Below are positions 21,550 to 31,204 of a DNA stretch of 64,000 nucleotides, piece after piece (the stretch's first letter is position 1; every line of letters starts with the position of its first letter). The notes below the pieces were generated by a model that had not been told where the DNA came from, did no database searches, and saw only the letters and a program-made list of their open reading frames with translations. The DNA is from Diploscapter coronatus (taxonomy: Eukaryota > Nematoda > Chromadorea > Rhabditida > Rhabditidae). The translations under genes were made by a program, and so were the position numbers. Where the stretch lies: the NCBI GenBank assembly GCA_964036155.1, contig OZ038423.1:70261249-70325248 (forward strand), read 5' to 3'.

Positions 21550-24500
21550 TTAGGCATGAAGCACTGAAGAGGACAAGTGGCGTTGAGCGAGAAGTCGAGT
21601 GCAGCCTGCTTTTTGTCTGCAAAGCGACAACAATAATTACGAAGACCAGCGTTGTTTCTCATACCTGTAGTGAGGCAGAACTCTGAATGGTTGTCCGTGT
21701 CCGGGTACAATCCAGTCGGCCATGCAGATGATCAGATTTGCGTTCTGTCGCTTGATGGCCGCATCCCACACGCCTTCCTCAGCCATCACATCTCTCTGCA
21801 ATTCTCCACCATCATCAACCCGTCTATGAATAGTCAATCTGTCCACCTTTTCACTGATCATTTGTTCACTGGGAATGAGGTCTCCCACAATCGCCATGCT
21901 TCCATACCCAGCCACGTTGTGAATGAGCACAGTCAGGTCGTGCTGAGTGTGGCCGGGCGTCTTCCAGACTTCCACATTGGGGGAGAGTTTTCGATATGGC
22001 CTCTGCAATTCACCCATTCTTCGTATCTTCTCTTTCTTGAATTGCCAACCTCTTTCAATTCAGTGGGAGTGACATGTCTGCCGATGTATTCCATCGAATG
22101 GAAGAGAATTGGTTTCTGGGCGAAGAAGTTCATGTTTCCCATGTGATTTGGGTGTGCATTCGTGATGACCACAGTGTTCACGTCTTCCAAACTGATTCCC
22201 TCTTTCGACAGACCTAAAATCATTTATTGGAGTTATTGAAAAAACTGGTCTTCACCTGAAAATATGATATGATAGAGAAGTGATATGTTAGCGATTGGTT
22301 AGACTTTAGAAACCCCATTCTTCTTGCGTTCATTCAAGAGTCGCAGAGTCTGTTCACAGACCCTTTCGAGTTCCTTCTCTCTGACTTTCTTGTAGCAGTC
22401 AATCATCAGAATCAACAGCCATGTGTGTACAATGGACAGGGCTGCAGAGGCGGCCAGCAGCACGACACTCCCCATGCGGATCTCCTTGGCACGAGATGTG
22501 AAGTCCGCATTGAAGGCCACTCCCAGAATCTTGCCAAGTCGGGGAGACTCGAATGAAAGGAAGAACGAGAGGAACACGGTCACAGATGCACACAGCACTA
22601 TGGTTGTGGCCTTGAGGACGAGTTTGGGGACGATCCAGGAACTGAGTTGGGATGACAGGCCGTGGCACGAGCACAAGATGCAGATGATGTGGAGGACGTA
22701 CAGGACTGAGGCACAGGACATTGTCGACGTGGCCACGGGATTCCAGCCATGTTGAATGAGCAGCTGCACTGCTTTGCCGAATACGAAGGTCAGGAAGAGG
22801 AAATCGAAGAAACAAATGAAATAGCCTATAGTTTTGGGGGAGATTACACTGCAGTTGGCCTCGGGCAAATTCAGGTCGACCAGCTGCATTCCGAGTAGCT
22901 TTGAATGCGGAATGGCGAGTGCCCTGAGAATGAATGTCTTCAGCCCCAATTCCATTTCCTTTCTTGTGCTTCCAAATTCGTCTCTTTATGATTCAATTTG
23001 ATTGTCGGCTTTCGAAGAGCACATGGAGGAGATGAAGAGAAGGGGAAGGCTGCCCTTCGCACAAAGTGGAATGAACTCTGCATGCATGAGAATGAAGGAA
23101 GGGCAAGTGAGTTGGCAATGAATGGGTTAGTAGAGGAAATGATTGTTTATGCAGAACGTCCAAGACATAGAATGACTGACTGTGCAGAAGCCGTTCAGTG
23201 TCGCTGGCAGAGCCTGTGTCGACAAGGATGACGTGTCCATTGTCGTTGAGAAGGGTGATCGCGCCAACGGCTTCCATTTGTCCGTCCTAAGCATGGCAAA
23301 TCCTTGCATAACTTTTGATGCATTGCTCACTTTCAATGATCTAACACTTCCCGCCTGCAGCACGGACACATTCACTCTATTCTTGGGTGCAGAAGTTGTC
23401 CAGAGTTTTCCCCACGGATTCTCCTTTTCCTGTGTGGTCGTCTCGACGGTCTCCGGAGCATAAGTCAATGGAACTGCAGTTGGCTGTGGCGACGGCACAC
23501 TTAATCATCACATAAGCATTGCGTCATCCCCTTTAGACATACGTGATCTCCTTGCTGACAGCCGGTCGATTAGGCATAGTCGGCCAGCCAGTTCTGTCCT
23601 TGATGTACCAAGGAGTCTTCCTCGTCGTTGATTGAAGTCCAGTCTGTTTCCATGTGTCGCCAGGTCGGGGAGTCACTGTATTCCAACTGAATGACGAGAC
23701 CCGATTTCCAGGGGACACTGTAATAATCGTAACTCTTTAGATAGGCATTGATATGAAGATGTAAACCTGCAGGTCTGTTAGGAGCAATATGCGGTTTGCC
23801 TTGGTCTCTGCAGCAGATGGATCTGCCCAGGACAGTGGACTGATCACAGAGATACTCCACAGGACAGTCCCCGATGGAGGAGGGCCTGCAGAAGGCATAG
23901 CCGTTGTTCAGAATCAGGGGCTCGGCAGCGAATGGACAAACTGAATGATTGGTTGTTCGGATTGTTTGGATCGTATTGCATGATTGCATCGCTTTATTGT
24001 CGAGTTCGAGTTTCAGTTTCTATCTTCTCACTGTGCTTTGTGAGAGCTGCAGAAGTGCGAATGTAGTGACTAGGGAGCGTTTGGATGACACGTTTTGTCA
24101 ACACAAATGTGAGGTTGAAGAAGCTGAGGGAGAGAGAGAGGATGAATGAATTGAGCATTGCAGACTGGAGACAGGTGAAAGATAAAGAGAAAAGAGAACG
24201 AAGGACGAGACTGAACTGCCAAATATGAGAAGAAGCTCGCTTCTACAGGCTGCAAGGCTGAGCAGAACAAATTTGTATAGCTCAGAAAAGAGAAAAGAGG
24301 GGATGGAGGAGGCGAGAAGCTGAGGCGTGAACATTGCAATTGACGAGTTGACTGCACATACAGACATATCCAAATACAGACAGACAGGCGGACTGAATGA
24401 ACCTCGAAGAATTCACACATTCAACACAAACAAGATGTAACTAGACATATATATATATATATATACTAGAGTTTAATTGACCCAATCAGAAACAGAAGCA

Positions 24501-25819
24501 GCATTTTGTTGCAGCTACAAATGTTTGTTTGTGTGTTTGGATAAGCGAAAGATGGGAAGATGAAGAGAATGAAGAATGAAGTTTGAAGAGATTGAAGTCA
24601 AGTGGAAGGGGGATAGAGGGCTGTTCGAGTTTAGAAAGGACAAGAAAACATCTCTCAGCAGATCTGAACAACGCTGAACAGTTTGCACAGTTTGTAGTAC
24701 TCGAGAAGTTGAGAAAATGATTGCTTTGATTGTTGCTTATTGTATTGCTTTGGAAATGCGCTTTCTACAAGAAGAAGCAAATTCCCTCTAGCGGGTGATC
24801 GCTCTGCTTGTTTCTGATTGAAGTTCGCTTTGACCTTTGACTGCACAATTCAAAGAGAAAGGCTTGCAAAGCAGCATTTCAAGATGAATGGGCATAAAGA
24901 TGCACGAAGGTCAGAGTTCAATGAAAGGTGCAAGATTAGCTGATTGTTCAAAGTCCAATTTATCATCTCATCCTAAATTAATCGATCTATTGTTGATTGA
25001 GTCAGAACGTGAGATGCGATTTGCTTTTTGCGTTCATTTTTTCATTCACTGGTCGCTGCAGCTGTGTGCAGTGCAGTAGCTGCTCTTCACACTCTCTCAC
25101 TCCTCGGCTCTGAAGCAAAAAATGATGATGCAAAGATGGAGGAATTGACGAAAGGAAGAGAAAAATGAATAAGAAAAGGGACGGAAGAAAAAGATAAGGG
25201 ATAATCTGGACTGCGCTGACTGCATTCGAGCATTCGGAACCCTAAGAAGGAAGTCTGAATTGATGGAGATAAAAAATGAAGCTGTTTCTTCGCGAAATCG
25301 GATCAAAATGATGATACTTTATGCACACATAGGTGGTGCAATGCATTGCAATTCATTATGAATGAATCGTTTGTTTGTTGACTCGAAAAAAGCAATCCAC
25401 CAAATACGTGAGAATGAGATGAACGACTATGTGTCTAATTATAAATTTCATTTAATTATAGTGAAAATGACACGTTTACCATCCATATTCAATGTAGTAG
25501 TGGTTTGCTGAGTCGTGGTTGTGGTCGTTGCTGGAGTTGTGGTCGATCTTTGTTCAGGGCCAAATCCAAACAGCCTTCAATGGTTTGTGTGATGAAGTTA
25601 GTGATTTCCGTTGCTCTTCACCTGAGAATGGCAGAAGCGAAATCTCCCCCTTCTACGTCTCCAGTCATGCTTCGTCTGTTCGCCAGAATCCACTGCCTCA
25701 ATTGCTCTGTCGTAGCTGCTTCGCTCGCTGTAACTAACGCCTCAAAATTTGCCCGGGATTTTAATTACTTTACCGGTGATTATAGTGAATATAAAGGATG
25801 ATACAAATAATAGCTTCAT
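21550..25819 (-). CDS. Secreted lustrin-like plus MBLAC1-like metallo-beta-lactamase-fold protein
   Basis: About ten exons join in frame from ATG 25819. Order: signal peptide MKLLFVSSFIFTIITA (25.8 kb); a short helix (EQLRQWILANRRSMTGD); a Thr-rich run (near 25.5 kb); a six- to seven-Cys module, VCPFAAEPLILNNGYAFC to GRSICC (23.77-23.94 kb), resembling the lustrin-type Cys-rich domain; a Pro/Thr linker; and an MBL-fold domain, VNVSVLQAGS, GAITLLNDNGHVILVDTGSA, VNTVVITNAHPNHMGN, VEVWKTPGHTQHDLTVLIHN, MAIVGDLIPSEQ and DWIVPGHGQPFRVL. The fold and last motif match MBLAC1 (C. elegans swip-10 family). The metal motif normally HxHxDH reads NAHPNH, so two ligands are Asn. Later ligands (PGH, VGD, VPGH) remain. 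The stop is TAA at 21550. Introns of 1.5 kb and 0.98 kb are present, the latter containing another gene. The secreted location is inferred from the signal peptide and Cys module. Confidence 0.8.
22299..22955 (-). CDS. Four-TM protein nested in an intron of the MBL-fold gene
   Basis: An uninterrupted 218-codon ORF from ATG 22955 to TAA 22299, same strand as its host. It begins MELGLKTFILRALAIPHSKL. Four hydrophobic segments are plain: IGYFICFFDFLFLTFVFG, STMSCASVLYVLHIICILC, ATTIVLCASVTVFLSFFLSF and VVLLAASAALSIVHTWLLIL. The C-terminus is cytosol-like and basic (YKKVREKELERVCEQTLRL). Its layout recalls small tetraspan families such as the LAPTM/MARVEL-like proteins of nematodes, but no signature was recognised. 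The whole ORF fits in the 0.98-kb intron between host exons at about 23.2 and 22.2 kb. An intronless gene inside an intron, same strand, could be a retrocopy. Confidence 0.7.
   Translation of the reverse strand: MELGLKTFILRALAIPHSKLLGMQLVDLNLPEANCSVISPKTIGYFICFFDFLFLTFVFGKAVQLLIQHGWNPVATSTMSCASVLYVLHIICILCSCHGLSSQLSSWIVPKLVLKATTIVLCASVTVFLSFFLSFESPRLGKILGVAFNADFTSRAKEIRMGSVVLLAASAALSIVHTWLLILMIDCYKKVREKELERVCEQTLRLLNERKKNGVSKV
23944..25442. other. Large intron of the MBL-fold gene
   Basis: About 1.5 kb between the Thr-rich exon and the Cys-rich exon. It contains an (AT)n run at about 24447-24467. No coding exon or nested gene was found in it. ORFs here are short and low in complexity. Confidence 0.55.
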
Positions 25820-26500
25820 GTTCAGAAGATTGAAACGATGATTCTTCGGAGAGGAATCGATAGGGCGGTTGTGGTTCTATAGATGGAAGGGTAGGATGGA
25901 CTAGAACAATTGAATGAGTGAATAGGCTGAATGGGAGGATGGAGAGGGAATGGAACGGATAGGAATAGAATCAGAAGAGGGGAGGGAAGAGTCCTGAATT
26001 GACGTGCAGCAACAATAACACTGCACTGAGAGAGAGAGCAAAGAAGCAGTGAAGCAGCTTCTCCTCTTCCTTTAAGAAGTGAAATGAACAGTCCAACAGA
26101 CGAAACAGGGCGGCTTCTTCTCTTTCTCTGTTTCTCCCCACTCTCTTCTCTATTGGATAAGATTTCTCACTCTCTCCTCGTTTGCTTTATATGGCTAGAA
26201 TGGTTAGAGAGAATGAGAGTGATTGCGCAGGTTGTGAGTTTGGGTTGAATTGCATCTTGCACCTAAAACCACAGAAGCATAGCACAAAGAGAAACATACA
26301 GATGTACAAACTTTTACAAATTCTTCTGTGAACGAACATACTCCATACAGACATACAGTAAAACGCAGTATAAATTAATGCAACTTTATTTCCCTGTTTA
26401 TATCCATGATTTTAATGGTATAATGAATGTGTTCATTTGTGTTCGAACACAGATCTACTCGTACTTTTTATAAGCTGATGTTAATGTCTATATCTCCTCG
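25820..26500. other. Intergenic, no gene seen
   Basis: GA-rich and AT-rich sequence upstream of the signal-peptide exon of the MBL-fold gene. It is the likely promoter region of that gene. No other feature is supported. Confidence 0.5.
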
Positions 26501-26527
26501 GAAGAACCTTTTTCTTCTTCTTCTTAG

Positions 26528-27041
26528 AAATGCCGAGATTGATGGAAGCGATGGAGCTGATTGTGGAGAGCAATCGTTGCGAGGCTACTTTTCGTCTGTT
26601 TTCATCCGATTCCCCGTTGCTTTGGAAGTTGCGTGCAATCTCCTGCAATTTCTGTCTGTGCACTGCAATGCTCTGTACTCATTCCCTACCATCAATTTGA
26701 TCTGCTTCCTCTCGAATTCGCCCCTCTCCAGCCTCATTCGATCCACAGTCCTTCCCTCAGAACTCTGCCTCTGCCTCAAAATCAGCCTGTTCATTCTCCT
26801 TTTCCTTGTCAATATCATTTGGTAGTGGAGGTAGAGCAGTCCTTGTCTGTGAGGAAACATTGTTCTTCTTCGTCTTTGCAGTGCTCATTTTGGACATATT
26901 CAAAGGGAACTTCGACTTCACATCAGCCATGTCTTTCTGTATATTCTCTGCAAAGGTTTGTATTGAATCGAGTTTGCTCTCTTTCGAAAACTGAATGAAT
27001 GAATGCAGAGTTGGAAACAATGCATTCGACATGAAGCTCAC
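26528..27041 (-). CDS. Unresolved coding-like block, Lys/Glu-rich
   Basis: Three overlapping minus-strand ORFs look coding. One reads MADVKSKFPLNMSKMSTAKT..DFEAEAEF (possibly from an upstream ATG at 27041). A second reads RTVDRMRLERGEFERKQIKL and continues to a stop. A third reads RQKLQEIARNFQSNGES..SIASINLGISKKKKKK. Splice signals (gtttcc or gtggat donors; ag acceptors) can join them in frame in more than one way, and one candidate intron would be only 17-27 nt. The predicted product is charged and helical, with no recognised family. An ATG exon (MSLPTKKTIEGSHEE, 27.04-27.09 kb) with a good gtgagc donor does not keep frame with it. The start, structure and function are unknown. Confidence 0.35.
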
Positions 27042-27094
27042 CTTTCTTCGTGGCTTCCTTCGATAGTTTTTTTCGTTGGCAGACTCATCTCATC

Positions 27095-28691
27095 CACTAG
27101 ATTCAAGGCATGCAATGCTATTTTTCGAGTTTTTCATATTGCTATATATAGGCTTCGCAAACATAATGTACGCTAATTCATTTTTGCTCATCCGAAATTA
27201 AAATTTCGAAAAATATAAAGGATATTTTGGTTTTCTTGCCCAAAGTATGCTCAAACTGCACACACGATTAGGCACATTTCACAGGCAATGGCAAATATCA
27301 AGGCGCAGGTGCCACGAAAAGTTGACCCGTAATTTTGCTGCTCGCGGTCAATGTCAATTTTGGACATCGAATTTGGTATCCACTTACCGTGTTAGTTTTT
27401 CGCCTATTTTAGGATAAAAATGGATCCCTAAAATTTTGTACTTGTTAGAAAACAAAAGCAATTTGGTAAGTTATTTAATGTTTTCTATTTAATTGAAAAT
27501 ATGTTGGATTTTGTTTATAAGCATTTATTGGATGAAGCATCGTTTGGTAGTGATTGGTCAAGTCGCCCCACCTTTATTAACAGTCTCAGGCCTTTTATAC
27601 AAATTAGTTAGTCATAAAAACGCAATTTGTGGGAAAACGGGGATAATTTTCAGGTGCATTGTGAAATGAGTTTTTTCCGAAACTTTATTGGTTAATCGCC
27701 ATTTTGTTGGTGTGAAATATGGAGGTTGATTAGATTTGGCCTTGAAATCTGTGATATGCACATCGATAAACACACTCTGCCCGTATGACAGCATGCTATA
27801 TGGGTGTCAATCGAATTTTGATTATCTTATCATTTCGTCTTCTTCCATTTCCCATTCAATTCTTCGCTGTTCACTTCAGCAGTTCCCTTCACTTTATATT
27901 TTGATTGAAAATGTCAACTCAGCGAAAATTCAGCTTTTATCATTCAGCAGTGAGCCATTTAAGCACGGCTGTTTCACTTCAGATAGTCATTCTGATCTTA
28001 GGAATTATTGATTTATTATATTAAATGAATCTTATAAAGGATTAGGAGTATAGATAATTGCGGCTAATATGAATTGTGCCAAGGGAATTGCGTATTGACT
28101 GGAAAGGGTAAGGGTCTGGTCATTCATCGATCGACTCGATTAACTGTGTTGTTATGCATTGCATTGCATCTCTTTCTCTTTTCTTTATATTTCTCATCAG
28201 CAAGTCAGTTGTTTATCTCTCAACACTTCTTCCGATCAGTCTCTTGAATTTTTGATAATAGAACATAACATATCTTTTAAACTCTACTCATTTCATAGTC
28301 AATGTTCACTTCATCTTCATATGTGTGCATTCAATCATTCATTTATTCATATAATTGCCGGGTCATCGATTTGCTTCCATTCAGCACTGCAATTTCTATC
28401 GATCAGAGAGATCTTTGTACTCTTCCTCGTTCTCCTTCACTCATTGTTCGTTTTGATCGCTTACTTCACTAATTTCCCCTTTGTGCAAACTTGTTTTCTA
28501 CATTCAAACTGCCGCAGTTTTGACTTGTTTACGAAGATGAAATTTTACACACTCGACCAGTCTAATCGGAATCTTCATTCTCTATCACTAAATCAATTGG
28601 CTTTCGTCTCTTTGCTTCTTTGCTTCTCTGCTTCTCTGTTTGTGTGTTTTTGTGCTTGTTTGAGAATCGACGATTTCAGATAGACTGGGAA
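27095..28691. other. Intergenic, no gene seen
   Basis: AT-rich spacer of about 1.6 kb. It has short ORFs without splice or family support. The right part probably holds the 5' leader and promoter of the single-TM gene, since a TTTCAG acceptor lies ten bases before its ATG. Confidence 0.5.
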
Positions 28692-30406
28692 ATGACCTAT
28701 GACATAAGTCGTCTGAATGGCAGCTTGTCAGATCCTTCAGAGGATCACCAGCAACAGCACAACGGTCATCACCAGAGAATGGCTGTGCATCCAGAAGACA
28801 AACATCATTTTGCTGCCTATGATGAACGAAGACACAGCATCGCCGACTCAGAGTATCTCCGTCTGCGACGCTCCATCAGCCGAACTTCCAGTTGCGATTC
28901 ACTAGATCAAGTCCGATAAATGCATATATTCGCCTTCCAAGGTTTTATGGACTATTCTTTAGGAAGTGTTTCTGCCCGAATATTTCGGTTCCCAAGAACT
29001 GGATCAACTGAGCAGTTGCTTGAGCGAGGTATGATGCAATTCACGTGCATTCCACACATATAATAATTGTCCCCTTTCTGCAGTGCAAAGTACATTTGCA
29101 ATAGATGTTTTCTATTTCATCAGACATGTACTTTTCATAGAACATGTCAAATTTAATGGAACTTCGTGTTGACAATCAATAACGAGCAATATCCCTGAGC
29201 AGTGAAAGTGCTGTCTTATCATTTCTGCTCTGCAACAGTCTTTCTACCTTATTTTTGTTCTTCCTTCTTCTTTGTACTCCAATCCAATCGTTTTCGATGA
29301 CAGCAAGTGAAAGTTTGAACTGTTGACGCTCATTGAGAATGGGGAAGAGAGGGAATGACTTTGACTGCGAGCGTGGCTCTAATTCTGAATCGCGTTGCAA
29401 TGCTGCTCTCTTCTGCCGATCCAGCTCAGTTATTCGATCACACTTTGCAAATTTTGCAAAATTATGTGGGAATTTATTCACTTCAACAATTTTACTCGTC
29501 TAAATCGGCGTATTTCAGATTTCATCCGACTCTAACAAAGAATCCACAACATCATTGGCTTATGACGTTGTGCAGGCCCAATTGGCTCTCTGGACGGTAA
29601 ATGATTTTACCACAACGTTAACAGCTCTATAAGAAACACCCAGAAAACGGACAGAGGAGGGAGAAAAAGGAGTCTCTGTGTTATTATTCGCAATAGTTTG
29701 AAATCTGAAAAAAAAAATTTAAGGCATGCGCTCTTTTCTTCAATTATTTTCGCTTCTCTTTTTTCATCCCGCCTTTTCAACCGATTCTTGATTATTGTTA
29801 GCGCAAGAGGGAGAGAAAAAGTTTTATAAACTTCGCTTTGGGGCCCTTTCTCATAGGTTGCTAACCGTATTTTCTTCATCAGTAAATATTCAACAATCGA
29901 AACTTTTAGTTTGTCTTTTCCTTTCTATATTCCTATGCCTGGGGACAACATAGAAAGAAGTTTCTCTTGTGTATCGTAAGTTAGAATATCATTCTTCATA
30001 TATGAAATCCCATATTCTTGCAGTTTTTCCTCGTACCGACAGTGTTCATTTCGTGTTGTGTGATTTCCTGTCTGCTAACCACACTAGTTGTGTTGGGAAG
30101 GCTATTTTCTGCTCCTGTCCCCTACAAGGACTTCCTCGCAATCGATCAAAGCAACGAGATCGAAGGTATTGCAGAGATCATTCGCTCATGTTATTCATAT
30201 GTGAAGTGTTTGCAGAGCCAGATTATGGTCGTCGTCAGCGCAGCTATTCAGGCACGTCGTCTGTCTCTCTGGATTCAGGCGACCCTCTGCCGAAGCCCCT
30301 CTGCCGTCGTCACTCGTCTTCCCACACTTCTCTCTGCTCGCGACCTCCCAGTGTCAATCGCAAGCTATCATATTGTTATTCTCACTATAATAGTACGGAT
30401 GATTGA
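28692..30406 (+). CDS. Single-TM protein rich in RRxS-type sites
   Basis: Four exons join in frame from ATG 28692 to TGA 30404-30406. The first reads MTYDISRLNGSLSDPSEDHQ and is His/Gln-rich, then RRHSIADSEYLRLRRSISRT. The second is short (EVFLPEYFGSQELDQLSSCL). The third contains one membrane segment (FISCCVISCLLTTLVVLG) followed by RLFSAPVPYKDFLAIDQSNE. The last is GRRQRSYSGTSSVSLDSGDP, then LCRRHSSSHTSLCSRPPSVN. The protein has about 200 residues and four RRxS/RxxS-type basophilic kinase consensus sites (RRHS, RRSIS, RRQRSYS, RRHSS). No family is recognised. Two sites lie before and two after the membrane segment, so the topology matters: only one side can face the cytosol. Confidence 0.6.
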
Positions 30407-31204
30407 CCTGAATCACGCGAGGATCTTTTCGAAATTAACCTAACTTATTTATTTTGTCGCGCAATTTTTCATGCGAGTTGCATCATCTACGATGATATTT
30501 GACATTCTAGTGTAGCATAGATTTAAATGAATGGATTAATCAACTTAATGTAATTCAGCCTAGCTGCTCTGTCCTTCTATTCTTCAACCTCTCTGAGCAA
30601 TTTGCCAATTACCTTCACCTGATTCGGATTCTGTATCTTCACGGGTTCACTTTGTTGTTTTGTTGACACAATGCAGTCGATTAAATTATTCAATACCTCT
30701 GTTTAATGCGATTTCTCTCAATTTGCAGATATCGCTAAGAATAAATGCATTTATTTAAGCAGAAGATAGAATAAATCCACTAGATATACGAGATCCACTG
30801 TGTTTTCTTTTCCCCCTCTCCTTTCACATTTTATGGTTCCTTCTCTGTTCTCTGCACATTCATTCCACATTTCAAGGCAGGCTTTGGTCGTAAACCTTCT
30901 CACAGAGTAAAGGGTCATTTCTCTTTGCGCTTTGCGATGCCTCTTTCCAACCACTATTTTCTCAGTTTTTCTTTGATCACATGGATCAATAACTCTTCCC
31001 GAGTTACAATCTCCTTTTGTGAGCATTTTCCTAATCCCCTTTTTCTCGTCTTCTCTTCAAATACACCAGATTACTCGCACCTGTTTCTCTGTAATTATCG
31101 ATTTAGTCTCAGAGTGAGTCAATGTTTTGACATATTAATGCAGATCCCTTAATTACTATGCATATCTGCCCTATTAATCCAATTCATATTGTTTCAGGGA
31201 TACA
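30407..31204. other. Intergenic, no gene seen
   Basis: AT-rich spacer before Wntless. A TTTCAG acceptor lies six bases before the Wntless ATG, which could be a cis or trans splice site. No gene is supported inside. Confidence 0.5.

Noticed and set aside
28159..28683. 174-codon plus-strand ORF, Phe/Ser/Leu-rich
   Set aside because: Composition of AT-rich non-coding sequence. It ends at the acceptor of the first real exon of the single-TM gene.
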